From positions 496,001 to 560,000 of the forward strand of contig JANFNE010000037.1 in the NCBI GenBank assembly GCA_024867545.1: DNA of 64,000 nucleotides. The letters are read 5' to 3'. Source of the DNA: Phytopythium helicoides (taxonomy: Eukaryota; Oomycota; Peronosporomycetes; Pythiales; Pythiaceae). Below are positions 1 through 12,600 of this stretch, in pieces (the first letter of the stretch is position 1; every line of letters starts with the position of its first letter). A program made the translations under genes and the position numbers. Under the pieces are notes generated by a model. The model was given only the letters and a program-made list of their open reading frames with translations, was not told the DNA's origin and did not search any database.

Positions 1-290
1 AACACCTCGCCGAGCTTCTTGAGGTTGAAGTCGTAGCAGTTGCCCGAGAACTTGAGCGGCACGCGGCTGCGGGTGCCCCACAGGTCGACGATGTCTGCGT
101 TGCTCCGGTCCTGCGGCAGGTTCACGGGCGACTGGCGATCGCCGTTGCACGCCGAGTATCCGCTGCCCCAGGATAGCGGGCCGAGCGAGTCAGGGTCGTT
201 TTCGTGGTAGCTCCACGCGGGGTCGGCGTTGGCGGCGCCTACGACCGCCGCGGCGACCAGGAGAGCGGCTCGAAGACCAGACCAGACCAT
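1..290 (-). CDS. Alpha-carbonic anhydrase, secreted (5' part only)
   Basis: The first 96 codons of an alpha-class carbonic anhydrase run off the left edge. The ATG is at 290. Residues 1-22 form a signal peptide (short basic start, then a hydrophobic Ala/Val/Leu stretch ending near AANA), so the enzyme should be secreted or bound to the cell surface. The mature start has the family's entry block WSYHENDPDSLGPLSWG, followed by ACNGDRQSPVNL, the usual alpha-CA 'QSPVNI' motif. The family hydrates CO2 to bicarbonate with a zinc held by three histidines; those lie beyond the window and cannot be checked. The family call is seen in the sequence; location is inferred from the signal peptide. Confidence 0.88.
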   Translation of the reverse strand, partial: MVWSGLRAALLVAAAVVGAANADPAWSYHENDPDSLGPLSWGSGYSACNGDRQSPVNLPQDRSNADIVDLWGTRSRVPLKFSGNCYDFNLKKLGEV

Positions 291-1721
291 GGCAGTTGCA
301 GCTTTGAGCCGATTGCTACGAGGAGACTCGAGGGGCGGGAGGCGAGTTGGCGAATGGGGCAGGAGATTAACGGCTGCCTGGCCAGCGAGGCGGGCGTTTT
401 GGGCGACGGATCAGCGCCAAGATCCTTTGGGGATGAGGAGCGACTGACTGGAGCAGCTGCTCGCTCATGGATCCACCTCGACGGCGACTCGTCGAGCCAC
501 GATCCAAGCATTGGCGACTCTCGACGACTCTCACGGCTGAAGCAGCAAGCACCGGACTGCACAGCAATTGAGTTGACATGGCGGCTATGGCCTAGGATGT
601 TCGGTGGAGGTGTGTCGGTCGCGGCACGCTGTCAAGGAAGGCCAAGTGCATGCTCGTACGTGGATTGCCATTGCAGCAGGATCGGGTTGGGCCTCGCGGC
701 TGCTCGTTGTTGGCGAAAGATCCCAGGTGGAGTTGACGACTCGTCGCGAGCAGCTATCACATCGACGACTGTTGGCGAGGAGGATCCACTTGCTTGCTTG
801 ACGAGGAATCTCACTGAACTGAGAGGCATCTTCACCTCGAAGACAAGTGGCTGATCAACAAATCCTGCCGCTCACGAGTATTTCCTTCGCATCAGCAGAA
901 TCAACAAAACACCATACAAACTGTTCCTACAATCAAAAGAGGAAGAAGCCTCAGCAGGGAAGAACTTAATGAGGCGAAGAGTTGAAGATCTGGGCAGCTT
1001 GGCAACAGAGTTGCGACGCCGAAAGATTCCGCAACCACGAGCTAAATGACAACGTTCCACAGGAAAGCTCTTCAACAGGAAGAAAAATCGGGGCTGAAGC
1101 AGTCGATAAACGTTCACGTGCATCAAGTCAACCTGCTTGTGCAACATGATACACAGTAGGCTACACTATATCTAAATAGATAAATGCTATTTTCACGGCG
1201 AGTGCAGAATCCACACAGACTGCGGAACACTACGCCGCGCGGCGAGACTAGAGTATGCTCGACTGCATACGTCTTTGCAACATTACCACGATCCAGCCCC
1301 GATCTTACAAGGAGTGAATGATAAGATGCATGACATCTGGCGCATTATTGATCGGGAATACTAGCATTCCAAGTGTAGCGGGAGCTGTTCATTTGTTGGT
1401 TATGGTGTTGACGAATATAGAGGATTGTGATGACTCTTGACATGTTGATCGCCATCGATTGCTCACTTCACTTGTTTTTGTTTTTTGCGGCTGCCGCAAC
1501 TCCTCTGGCCAAGATAACTGTTTCAACGCGCATTCATATCGATTTCAGGCAATGCTGGCAAGATGGTGTGTGAACCTTTAGCTCAGCACGGAATTTGAGA
1601 AGATGAATAGTTTTGGTAGCTACGAGTTACAGCACAACATGGAAACGAAACGAAATAAACGAATGCATCCCGGAACAACATACAAGCGATGATCAAGTAA
1701 GTATGTACTGTGTGCAATCAA
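291..1721. other. Intergenic region, no supported gene
   Basis: About 1.4 kb between the carbonic anhydrase start and the ankyrin gene stop. Open frames here overlap on both strands, lack ATG starts or any recognisable domain, and change frame often. It should hold the carbonic anhydrase promoter; I see no clear core element. Confidence 0.6.
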
Positions 1722-4274
1722 TCATCCAGCTGGTGCAGGCTGACCCTTCACAAACAAGCCGCGAAACAACAACCAGGAGCCAACGAGGAGGTTCGATCCC
1801 AAAGCTTTGATGCTCCTGTGGTTGAGTACGTGAGTGTAGTGGAACACTAGCCAGCGAAGTATCTCGAGCCACCCAGATTCAGCAGCTGCCTCGAATGCAC
1901 GATCCGTACACCCTTCGCTGCGATTCGCGTGCAGATAAAGCATCACTTCGAAGTGTCCATTTCCGGCTGCCGAATCCATGGCTTCAGTAGTGCAGCCTGC
2001 GGAGCTGTGCTCATGGAGGTATCTGACCATCTGCAAGTCACCCTTCGATGCTGCAATGTCCATCGCGTCCGTGGTACACTGCGCAAACAGCTCGTGGGGG
2101 CAGTTCTCTGTCAACCAACGCACCACATCAAAACCTCCATTCATCGCTGCTATACCAATATGGTAGTCGGATGCGCCTTCACTTCTGTTGTAATAAAGCC
2201 ACTTGACAACTGCGACGTGGTTGTTGGCGATAGCATCATCCATCGCTCTGGTCGTGCATCCTTCTGCGCGATTGTTGTGCAGCCATATGACCATGTCAAG
2301 ATGTCCATGACCAGCTGCTTCATCCATAGCTCGCGTTGTGCATCCTTCTGAACGATTGTAATGTAACCACGTGACCACTTCGAGTTGGTTTCCTGCAGCG
2401 GCAGCATCCATCGTGGAGCTCGAACATTCTGCAATGCGATTCTCGAGAAGAAACTGGAGTACAGCGAGATGCCCAGTTCTCGCAACCTTGTCCACAACGT
2501 TTTTTGAAATTTTGGGCAATCCAAGCAACGAATGCGGTAGGCTCATATTTGGGTAACTCGTGAAAACGTTCATGTTGAACTCAAATGGATCGTCTCCTTG
2601 AGTGTGAAGTTCGAGCTCCTGGACATCTTCAGTGGACTGGTCTGTCGAGTAGACGTCTCCAAAGCGCTCGTACAGCAGTCTCACTATCTCCAAATCTCCC
2701 CTCAGTGCTGTAGTCTCCATTGCGTCTTTAAAATTCCCCTCGGATCGATTCTCAAGCAACCACTTGGCAACATCGACATGCCCGTTCGCAATCGCTTTGC
2801 TCAGCGCAGCGTTGGAGCACCCTTCACTTCGATTCACGTGAAGCCACTTGACAATCTCCAGGTGTCCATGCTCTGCGGCGCCATCCATCGCTGCTGTGGT
2901 GCAGTTGCCGGAACAGTTCTCATGGTACCATTTCACGATCTCGAAGTCGCCTTGACTTGCAGCATAGTCGATCCAGCACGCTCTGGCAACTCCGAAATTG
3001 TGCTCATGTAGCCACCTCGCGAATTCTCCGTGACGCTTGTTCTTGTGCAAAGTGTCGCAACTTGCTGATAGCCTGAGCCAGCTGAAGTTTTGCTCGTGAA
3101 GCCATTTGACGACTGCGAATCCTTTTGGCCCAGATAATTCGTCGATGTACACGATTTGGGGAAATTGATACAGGGAGTAATCTTTCGAAGCTCCCTCATC
3201 GATTTTGCCGCTCTCGTCCTCCATGTCGTCTTCATCACTGTTTTCATCAGCCTCGCTGTCAGATCCACAGTAATAGTCGTAGTAGTTTTCGGCTCGATCG
3301 GGAGAGATACCATCACTATCATCACCGTATTCTTCGCCGTCTTCAGTGCTGTCATCGCTGTCACTGTCGAAATCTTGCTCGGCATGACGTCGTGCCTCCT
3401 CCTCGTAGCGTTCATCCATTTGACCGCCATTGTCCCTGAACATGCGATCCAGGTATCCAGCAAACCATTGAACAACATCGAGTCGACCTGCTCGTGCTGC
3501 ATAAAGCAGCCCCCACCCATCGCCAACAATGTCGTTTTCAACGACCCATTGCACAAACTCGAGGCTCGCACTTCCAAAAACAGTATATCTAATGGCGAAT
3601 CGATGCAAATTCTCCTTCCACGTTCGATCGCTCATCGGCTCCAATCGGCACTCGCGAGACGGACGGTGTGCCAGCAGATACTTTACAACCTCGAGACGTG
3701 ACCTCTCCGCGGCTGCCTTCAGTTCTTTGAAGCCGACGACAACAAACGGGTACTCCTCGTACAACCACTTGACCACTTCCAGATGACCATTTGCGGCAGC
3801 CCAATCCACTGCTTCGGTCAGGACGTTCCCAGGTGAATACTCGGTCGTCAACCACTTCAAGATCTCCAAATTTCCGTGCGCTGCCGCTTCGTTGGCCGCT
3901 TGGTTGAACTGCCAGTCGCGGAAGAAGCGGTCGTTGACAACAGGGTCGTTCTTCTCTCGGGCGTGAAGCCGCTTCATCAGTGCGATGGTCATTATGCTGT
4001 GGGAAATTGTCGCCAAACGGAGGTTGAGCGAGCTGTCCGCGAAGTCATTTATCACTTCCACGACGTGTTGCAGAGCCCAAACACTTGGAAATCGACGGCA
4101 CACAACGGAAACTCCAGTGAGCCGAGCAACTTGGGGACTGGAAGAAGACGAAGGCGAAGACTCGAGGGACAAACGCTGCGCTTTGACACGTCGACAGCCT
4201 TCGCTCTGGTCGCTCGGCGACTGCGTGGAGACGCCGAGCCGCTCGGCCACCTCGAGCTTCCAGACCAACTGCAT
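1722..4274 (-). CDS. Large ankyrin-repeat protein
   Basis: An 850-residue protein, single exon. I chose the ATG at 4274 because the longer frame upstream has only a GTG start. After a roughly 100-residue N-terminal region the protein is a long array of ankyrin-like repeats of the oomycete style: units such as NLEILKWLTTEYSPG, HLEIVKWLHVNRSEGC and LDMVIWLHNNRAEGCTT recur about every 33-35 residues. The array is interrupted around residues 290-365 by a very acidic, Ser/Asp/Glu-rich low-complexity segment. The last repeats (HFEVMLYLHANRSEGC) run nearly to the C-terminus. Ankyrin arrays bind other proteins; no catalytic domain or membrane span is visible, so the partner is unknown. A broken relative lies at 58.2 kb. 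Confidence 0.85.
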   Translation of the reverse strand: MQLVWKLEVAERLGVSTQSPSDQSEGCRRVKAQRLSLESSPSSSSSPQVARLTGVSVVCRRFPSVWALQHVVEVINDFADSSLNLRLATISHSIMTIALMKRLHAREKNDPVVNDRFFRDWQFNQAANEAAAHGNLEILKWLTTEYSPGNVLTEAVDWAAANGHLEVVKWLYEEYPFVVVGFKELKAAAERSRLEVVKYLLAHRPSRECRLEPMSDRTWKENLHRFAIRYTVFGSASLEFVQWVVENDIVGDGWGLLYAARAGRLDVVQWFAGYLDRMFRDNGGQMDERYEEEARRHAEQDFDSDSDDSTEDGEEYGDDSDGISPDRAENYYDYYCGSDSEADENSDEDDMEDESGKIDEGASKDYSLYQFPQIVYIDELSGPKGFAVVKWLHEQNFSWLRLSASCDTLHKNKRHGEFARWLHEHNFGVARACWIDYAASQGDFEIVKWYHENCSGNCTTAAMDGAAEHGHLEIVKWLHVNRSEGCSNAALSKAIANGHVDVAKWLLENRSEGNFKDAMETTALRGDLEIVRLLYERFGDVYSTDQSTEDVQELELHTQGDDPFEFNMNVFTSYPNMSLPHSLLGLPKISKNVVDKVARTGHLAVLQFLLENRIAECSSSTMDAAAAGNQLEVVTWLHYNRSEGCTTRAMDEAAGHGHLDMVIWLHNNRAEGCTTRAMDDAIANNHVAVVKWLYYNRSEGASDYHIGIAAMNGGFDVVRWLTENCPHELFAQCTTDAMDIAASKGDLQMVRYLHEHSSAGCTTEAMDSAAGNGHFEVMLYLHANRSEGCTDRAFEAAAESGWLEILRWLVFHYTHVLNHRSIKALGSNLLVGSWLLFRGLFVKGQPAPAG

Positions 4275-4904
4275 TTGGAAGAAGTTTTGATGAAGTCGTA
4301 ATGACGAGCAAAGATGTTGGCCAATGATATCACGTTTTTCATAGTATTGGCCAATCAGGAACACAAGATGAAAGTGTAGCCATTGTTGTTCGACTTCAAC
4401 TTGCCTCCGAATCGCTCGTTCATCGACGCTGAGCGCGTCAAGTGCCTCACGACATCACCAACTAGTTCTAAGCGTCGAGAGGATCAACCAAAGCCAATGC
4501 AAGATTCAGGTCGGGCTTCGTCGGAATTCGTTGATCGCCTCCATGGGTGTGGGGGCCAGCGGATCTCTTGACGCATTCGCAAATTCGACTTCGACCGTTT
4601 GACCGCGTTCGGAAAAGTCCGGGAGCTCTGAAGCGCATACCGTGCTGTTGGACGGTCATCGCCCGCCCGAATTTGCAGCGCCGGAAGCTCCGCAATATAC
4701 ACCGATACAGAAGTGACGAAATGACACAATGGAGCGACAGCAGACCACCACAGTTGCCCGTCTCCAATACTGATCCTCGTCACGTCTGGAATTGCTCTGG
4801 TCTGAACCATCGAGAAGAAGATCACCCACTGGAGTCACGATCTTTGCGAATTCACGCCCTCTATCTAGCTGTCATTGACAGTTTTTCTCGGTATCACGCT
4901 CTCC
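4275..4904. other. Divergent intergenic region between ankyrin and bZIP-PAS genes
   Basis: About 630 bases separating two divergent genes, so it should carry both promoters. Two CCAAT boxes (as ATTGG/CCAAT) lie at about 4346-4355, some 75 bases upstream of the ankyrin ATG. No gene is supported. Confidence 0.5.
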
Positions 4905-6128
4905 ATGAACCAGCAAGACCCGCGCCGACAAGAATTAGACGCAGTTCTGCTTAACAACGTGCTTTCACAGACGCTCTATCCAGGGGTTGCTGTGGATAGT
5001 AGTGTGATGATCGAGCAAATACACCACGGGATCGATATGGACGAGTACGCAAATATCATGGGCGTCGAGGTTGCGTCGCTTACTGAGCAGCAGACGACAG
5101 ATCCCTTCAACGCAATGCACGACAACATGACCAAGATGCAGGCTAACCAGACGTTATTTGACAACTATGTGCGCCACCACAATGCCATGCTCGGACAGCG
5201 TGATGAAAACATCAGTCCTTCCAACGAGCTCAATGTGACATCCATGACACTCCCTGCGGGTATCGGCAATGGCTTTGTGGGTTTCAATGTGCAGGCTTCT
5301 GCTGGAATCTACACTTCTCCAGCTGTAAGACCTCTCTTTAGCGAGGCGAGTGGCGTCTACGCCAGCTCTGTAGCCTTTCCAGGGTCTCTTGATGTCCCCT
5401 ACGAAGCCCAAGCTCACGCTTCACCAATCGGAGTTGGACGCAGCAATCTCACCTCGCAGACTTTGCCGCCCGAGATGTTCTCGATGCGCATGAAAGACGA
5501 CCCGCATGTGCTTGGCGATATGGTTGGAGACGATGAGCTTGAGCTTATGAGGGAGACCAAGAGTCGAGAGCGAAACCGAGACCACTCACGGAAGTCTCGG
5601 CTGCGTAAGAAAGAGTTCGTCGAGTCGCTCAAACAGGATGCCGCGCAGCTGCAACTATACCGCGACATTTGCGAGAACAGCGCGGATCTCCTGGCGCTCG
5701 TGACGACTGAGCCGTCAGCCGTGCTTCTCTATTTATCCTCAAGCTACTCTCGAGTGCTCGGGTACGAGCGCGACCAGCTCGAGCCCGGCGAGACGAGTTT
5801 TCTGGACTTTGTGCATCCGGTGGGTCTGTCATGTTTGGTAGTGGGGAACTGATCATTCATCTCTCAAGACATTCTTTTCCCTAGGAGGACGTGGCGACCG
5901 TCCGAATGGCGTTGATGAAGGTGTCGGAGGACTGCAAGTCGCGGAAGTGTACGCCGTGCGAGTGTTGAGGCGGAGACACTTGCTGCTCTTGCTCACATTT
6001 GTTTGTTTTGTGTCTTTGGAGCAGTCCGACTGCGGATAAAGTCGTCCCGAGGCGAGTACGTCGCTGCCGAGACGGCTACGAGCGTGTCAAGCAAAGGGAT
6101 CATTTGCTCCACGCGGTTGTTGTCATAG
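4905..6128 (+). CDS. bZIP transcription factor with C-terminal PAS domain (3 exons)
   Basis: I read three exons: 4905-5819, 5885-5948 and 6025-6128, giving 360 residues. Introns are 65 and 76 nt with GT/AG ends, and the frame closes. Residues 1-210 are Gln/Asn/Met-rich and unrecognised. The basic region (about residues 215-245) contains ERNRDHSRKSRLRKK, matching the N-x7-R DNA-contact pattern. The leucine zipper is weak and short. It runs straight into a PAS domain (from about residue 255): DICENSADLLALVTTEP, then VLGYERDQL, DFVHPEDVATVRM and, after the last intron, RGEYVAAETATSV and GIICSTRLLS. bZIP-PAS fusions are typical of oomycetes. A nuclear regulator, possibly sensing a small ligand or redox state through PAS (inference). 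Confidence 0.8.
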
Positions 6129-6249
6129 AAGGAGGAGAACGGCAGCAACGCTCTCAATCCAAACCATCCTCCATGTCACCTCTCGACCTCCGATGGCTAC
6201 ACTTTGTGTGATGCAGGTCACAAATTGACACACTGACTACTGCAGCAGC

Positions 6250-6550
6250 ATGAGTGGCTACGTGCCGCCTCCTCCCGGCGGCGTCAACGTGGGCGGCGGC
6301 AGCTCCGTGGGGCGCGCGCTGTTCGCGCTTGTGGGCGGTCTGGGCGGTGCCTACTACGGTTTCTACCTGCAGAGCAAGTTCATCGAGGAGCGGCGCGTAC
6401 GTGGCGAGTTTTGCGCGTCAAATCGGTGAAATGCGCGGTCTCACTTGTCGTTTCGCGATTTCGATGGGATTGCGGCTGCAGGTGCACGCGCTGGTGGAGA
6501 GCGAGGCTCGACGACGGCTGGAGGAGGAGCAGGCGAGCGGCGAGCAGTAG
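6250..6550 (+). CDS. Small single-span membrane protein, possibly mitochondrial
   Basis: A 71-residue protein in two exons, 6250-6396 and 6482-6550, with an 84-nt intron (GTACGT...TGCAG). The N-terminus is Pro/Gly-rich (SGYVPPPPGG), followed by a Gly-rich membrane span (ALFALVGGLGGAYYGFYL, with GxxxG spacing) and a highly charged helix (ESEARRRLEEEQ). This layout, a short N-terminal span with a GxxxG motif followed by a charged coil, resembles mitochondrial ATP synthase subunit e, but there is not enough sequence to assign it. It ends 127 bases from the convergent coiled-coil gene. Confidence 0.6.
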
Positions 6551-6677
6551 AGCGAGGCGGTCGCAGCTTTTCCCGCGCCAAAATGCAGCTACAGGCGAGA
6601 TTTCTAGCTGCAGATGTCAACAATCCCGATGATCTTCACACGTTAGGAATCTTGAGCACGAGGAAGCTCAACGAGCT

Positions 6678-9600
6678 TCAAGACGCTCCGATCAGCTCGA
6701 TCGACTTGACGGACGAGAGCTGGGCCAGCACCTGCTTCTGCTGCGCCACCAGGATCTCGACCAGCGCGCGCTCCAGCGCCTTGAGCTCCTTCTCCTTGTC
6801 CTCGCGGCGCGCACGCAGCCCAGCGAGCGTCTTGTCTGTACCACGCAACTCGGTCTTCTTTCGCTCCACCTGCTCCAGCAGTGCCTCAAACTCCTCGTTC
6901 AGACGCCGTTTCTTGGCCACAGCCGCCATGCTCAGACTCGAGCCCTCGCCCGAAGGCAACAGCGCTTGGCGAAGGGCGGCCTCGATGCTCTGCGCCTCTT
7001 GCTGCAGCGTCAAGATATCCTTCTCGAGCGCTGCCTGTGACTCGAGCACTTCATCCATCTGCCGTGTCACGATCCCGATCTCATTTGTCAGCACCGAGCT
7101 CGCGCTGCGGTGCGCCACCAGCTCGTCACGTTTGTAGCTCGTGAGCGCCTGGAGCATCGCCTCATGTGCGTCCCGAACCTGCTTGAAGGCTCTCGCAACC
7201 TTGTCAGCCTCCTCTTTCCGTTGGTCGCGCTCTTGCTGTACTTCACGCTCGAGTTGCTCACGTTGCGTAGCCATCGTGGATTTCAGTGCGCTCTCGCCGT
7301 CTTGCCGATCCTTGCTCTGCTTGAACGCGAAAACAATGAATCGCAGCTGTTCAAACGCTGCCAGCTTTTGAGCATTCTTCAGCGTCTCACGTGCGTCGTA
7401 CTGGCCGTCTTCAGCTTCTTCTAACGCTGCACGTAAGCTACCCAGCTCCCGCTCGAGCCGTTCTTTTTGGGTCTTTAGCTCGGTCATCGCCATCTCGACC
7501 TGCTCCAACAGTTTGTCAGAGTCTTCCTGCACTTGCGCGATTGCGTCCTCTTGCTCGCGCGCAAGCTCATCACGCTGCTTCTCCAGTGCTGTTGCAAGCT
7601 CTCGGGCATATTGCTGCTCGAGCTCATGCCTCATGTCGTCACTTTCATCTGCTAGCTGTTCTCGAATCTTCTCAACATGCTCGTGATGCTCTCGGTGGCA
7701 GGCTTCGACGACTTGTTTGAGCTTTTGTTTCCATTCCGCCTCAAGTTCAGTCTGCAATTCGTAGAGATCACGATTCCGCTGCTCAATTAACTCGCGTTTC
7801 TCGCTGTCGAATGCCTCCTGTTGTCTAGTTGCATTAGCTGCCATCTCTGCGGTGAGCTCGTCACGTAACTGGACGATCTTTTTAGTATGCTCTTCATCAA
7901 GCTGTTTTCGCTCTTGTGCAATCGATACTTCCAACTGCTCTTTCGCTGCTGCGCGCTCCAGTTTAGCAGCCTTTTGAGTTGCCAGTTCAACTTCTTGTGC
8001 AAGTCGCGCCTCGAATGCTCGCGTGGCGTCCTCAAGCTTTACATGAGACTGGATGCGATGCCGCTCTTCTGCTGCCTGAATTGCACGCACCGCCTCCTGT
8101 TCAACTTGCTCGAGCTCTTCCTTCTGTTTAGCTTTAATCTGTACAGCTGCTTGCTGCCATTCACCCTCTCGGTCGCGCACTCCCTGCTCATACGCTAGCT
8201 GCTTTTCGGTTTCCAGTCTATTCTGCATTTCTTCCAGCTCGCGTTGCCATTTGGTAGTGCATTGCATGAGCGCAGTCGCCTTCCGATCGTTGAGCTCCCG
8301 CTGCAGTTCGTCAAGGCGCTTCTGAGCTTGCATTTCCGCTTGTTCGACGGCTGCCTTGATATCAGTCGAGTGATCTTTGACTCTTCTTTCAACTTCTTCG
8401 CTCCAATGTGCTGTCAAAAGAGCGCGTCCTTGCTCAAGTTCCTGTTGATGTTGCTCCATCACTTGTGACAGTCGCTGCGAGTAATTGTGCTCAAGCAACG
8501 TTCGTTCTGCTTGAGCCTCTGCTTTTAAGCGTGCAGATTCAGAGCGTAGCTGTTCGGATACATGCCGCTCGTACCGCTCTTTGAGGCTTGCTATAACTGT
8601 AGAGTGGGATGTTACTAGTTTCTCAAGCATGACCGAGCTTTTTCCTATTAGATCTTCAGACTGCATGGCGAGTTGGCACCTCAGCTGTCTCGTGATCTCC
8701 TTCAAGCTCCTCTCCTGCTGTTTCCACGCTTTTGTTTGAGCCTGCATCGCTTCTTTAGACGCCATCGACAGTTTTTCACACGTTTCTTGCCATTTGACTG
8801 CCTCGGAAAGTGCTGACTCTCGCTCAAGCTTCGCCTTCTCCAGTGACTTCCGTAGTTCTACTATCTCTGCCAACGCGTTAGATGTCCCATCACTCATTGC
8901 ACGCTCATATTTCTCGGTCAGTGTTCGGATCTGTTCTGAGTGTTGCAGGGTCATTTCATTCCGCAATTCATTCTTTTCCTTCTGGTAAAATGCGTCCAGT
9001 TCTTGTCTGTCGCGATCGTGAGCTTCTTTCATTGCCTTAAGTGCAGCTAGTCGTTCGTCATTTAGCGCCTGCGCAATTTGGTCGCACTTGAGCCCATACT
9101 GCTCATTTAGCTCATCTTCTAAGGTTTGAATTTGAGTGGCGTGCCGCTCGTTTAAGGTTCGATCCATCTCTCTTCGGATACTTGTGGCATTAGCTCGATG
9201 GAAAGCCTTACTCACTACTCGCACTCGCCACTTTTCTTCACTTAGTCTTAGCGTCAAAACCAGCAGCTTCAGGGCAAATTCACGTCGCATTCCAGCTCGT
9301 TCCGTGGCAAATCTCTCCTCTCTCACGAGTATCTCGCCCTCAGTAGCTGCAAGTTTGTTTAGATACATTGCCACTTCTCCCTCAAGTCTCTGAATCCGAA
9401 CGTTCTTGTCCTGCTCCATAGCCTGTAACGAGGCTTTGACTGCTGCAAGCGATGCAGCCATACGTTCACTAGCCGAGCGAGCTGCTTGTTTTTCTTTTGC
9501 AACTACCTCGTTCGCAGCTGTAACCTGAGACTGAAGCTCCATTGTCTCCCTCTTTGCCAGTTCGGCGGCATCTCGATCAAGCAGTGCCTGTTCTCGCGCT

Positions 9601-12600
9601 TGCGTGAATTTCGCCTGAACATCTCGGAGCTGTCGTGAAAGCAGCGTTTTCTCCTCTTCTGAGCACTGTAGAGCACTCCGTAATGTCTGTTCGCTGTGCT
9701 TCCTGTCAGCAATTGTAGAGCTCAACTTCTGATCAAACGATCGAGCAGCGAGTTCAGCCGTGCTCTCGAGCTCTTGTAACTCACGTTGGAGCACCAGAAC
9801 CTGCTGTTGATATTTATCTTTTGCTTCTTGCTCTGCCTCAAGCTGGGTCTTGAGATATTGTCGCTCATTGTCGAGTCGTCTCATGAGAGCCTCCATTTGT
9901 ACACGATTTGTTTCCTCGGTTGCATTGGCAGATGATGTTCCACTATTAGCGTGCTTTGCCTTGGCTTGCAATGATTCAAGAGTTCTTTCTACATCCACGA
10001 GTTGTCGAGTAAGCCTTACTTGCTCTTCTGCCATCTTTTCCATCGCAAGGCGGCCATTTGCTTCTTTCGATTTGGTCATGGTTAGTTCCTGCACAAGATC
10101 TGTTACGTTTGCCTGGAGTGTGACAATCTTTGCTTGAGCAGAAGCAAGCTGTGCCGCTGCAGCCTCGCTCTCTTTCACAAACGATTCTCTCGCTCGCTCA
10201 ATCTGGCTTTTAAGACTCTGCTCCTGGTCAAGCAAAGCTTGCTTTTTGTCCAGTTTTGCTCTCTCAATTTCTGCTGATATATTAGCTAGGTGAGCCCCAA
10301 GCTCTTCTTTGCATTTCATTTCAGATGCGAGCTGCGCCTTGAGATAATCGACTTTATTTCGCCATCGTTTTTCAATTGCCTCTGCTTCTTCCTTTTGGCC
10401 GATCCCCGAGGGTTGAGCTTGCTGTTTTGCCAAAGTTTCAGACAACTGTCGTTCCAGTCTCCGATTCTTCTCTTCAAGTGCTGGTAGTGTGCGCTTTGTC
10501 AGCTCGTCAAGTGCCACTTCTGCGTTCTTCGACTGCATGTTCGCGACTTGCACTTGAGTCTGAAGTCCGAGCAGTTGATTTTGCAGTACCTCACACTGCT
10601 CTTTGGCAGAGTGCTCAGCTAGCCTCAATGCGTCAATCTCCGTGCGGTGCATATCGTTGATCCGTCGAATCTCAGCGCGGTGACTTGCAATAATCTGTTG
10701 TGACACCGCCTCCTTCTCGGCGTTAGCCGCATCTAATTGGCGATTAAGCTGGTCAATCGTCTCAAAGAGCTTCGCCATCTCTTCTGCTGTGCTTCCCCCT
10801 GCAGCATTACTAGTCGGTGGAGTACGAGAGTGGAATTCCAAATCACGTTCGAGAAGTTGCCGTCGATGTTGCTCATCTTTCTCTTTCAACATCAAAGCAC
10901 ACTGATTTCGGGTTTGAGCAAGTTCGTGCTCGAGTTTCCTCGTTAAATTGCGCGATTCTGTTAACTCGGATCTTGCGGCTTCAAGTTCATTCTCAAGCGT
11001 TTTTATTCGTTTAGTCCAAGCTTCATCAGCGGCGATTGAAGACTGATTGTTGCTTGAATTTTGTACGCTGATCAGCATTGTCTTTTTGACAGGTTTAGCG
11101 CTTGCTAATCCATTTCGAGTCAGACAGGCAATGGTGGGTAACACAGCCCCATCCTTTTTACCGACTATTGAAATTCGAGCAGCAATGGATCCGTCATCCA
11201 GTTCTGGGCCATTTTCATCCTTTCGATTTTGCTCCACACCGTTTAGTGGTTCATCAGAGTGCTTTGCCAGCTCCTCGAGAAAAATTTTGTCGTACATTTC
11301 ATCTTGATCAGTCGAAGAGGGTTTCCTCGAATTTGTAGAGATTGTCGGCTGCTTTTTTGACTTTGTCACTGTTAAAGCGCTGTGGGGTCGCCGGCGAAAT
11401 CCCAACTCTCTCGCTCGGTTGAGTTCGGAATACACATGATGACAGTTAGCGCAGACGAGTACCTGCTTGTAGAATTGTGCAGGCTGTGTGCGTCCCAACT
11501 CCGCTCGAAGAATATTATCCGCCTCTTGCCATTTTAGTGCTACTAAGTCTTCTTCGTCGTCCTCGCTAATAGTCTGATGAAGAAAAGAAAGCTGAGCGTG
11601 AGCTAATAACACACTATTGTTGCCGATCTTGAATCGTTGGCCATTATCGGGAAAAAATTCGTCGTCTTGTTTGTCTGCACTTCGCTGACAAATTCGGTAC
11701 AGACCAGAAAGCGAGGACAGCGGAGTTACGCAGAACATACCGCCGCATTTAGGCCCTAACGAACTCGATAAGGAATCCAATGAGCCACTTGTCGCGTGCT
11801 GGAGACTCGGTAAGCCTGCTTTGCTGGTATCTCTATGACTCCTTTAATCACATCGACACTATGGACGTACCGAAACCATGGTTTCTGATCGTCGTCAACA
11901 ACAAACACCAGCTCGACACTTGAAATGTTGCTCGTACCAGTAGCTCTAGCTAGGCTACCAACAACAGCATCCGTCATTTGCCGAATACCAATCTCAACAC
12001 TGGTTGCAAGCTCGAGCGGTAGCGCGTCGACTTTTGTCTGCCCGCTGTGAAAACATCCTGGATATCGCTCAATCGAGACAATTAACTTCTCGGATGAAGC
12101 GGGAGGTAGCCATCGTGCAAGTAAATAGGACGGCTGGTCGATCTTGCTTGCTGATGGAATGAATGCCTGCAGCCCCATTACAACGCTTGCGTTTAGCTCA
12201 GTTTGCTGGGTTTGTTGAGCAGGTATACTTTCTTTTCCCTGTAATATCTCGAGCCAGTCAAGCAACTGTGCAGGCTGCAAGAGTTTTGCACATCCTGTTT
12301 TTCCTCCTTCCTGTTCACGAAAGAAAAGCATAGCAATCGCTGGCGGTTCTGAGATGGTGTGGTCAGATGAGGACTCCTTTGCAGCTCGAACGCGACTTGC
12401 AACATGTACTAGTCGGTCGCGTGCTTTTACCATAAGCTGAGTCAGATCGACAGTCGCAGGGAAACCAGTCAAAGGCAATTTCTTCTTGGCAATCGTGCCA
12501 TTCTTTCGTGTGAACAGCCAGTGCCATTCTCCGGACATGCCGCGCGCAATTGTGTCGGGAATAGTAATGAGTCTTAAGCGTCGATCGGAGTCATTTGCTA

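Noticed and set aside
204..854. 216-codon plus-strand open frame near the left end
   Set aside because: It overlaps the carbonic anhydrase signal peptide on the other strand, has no ATG at its beginning and shows no domain.
4275..4364. 30-residue N-terminal extension of the ankyrin protein
   Set aside because: Begins with GTG; the first ATG is at 4274.
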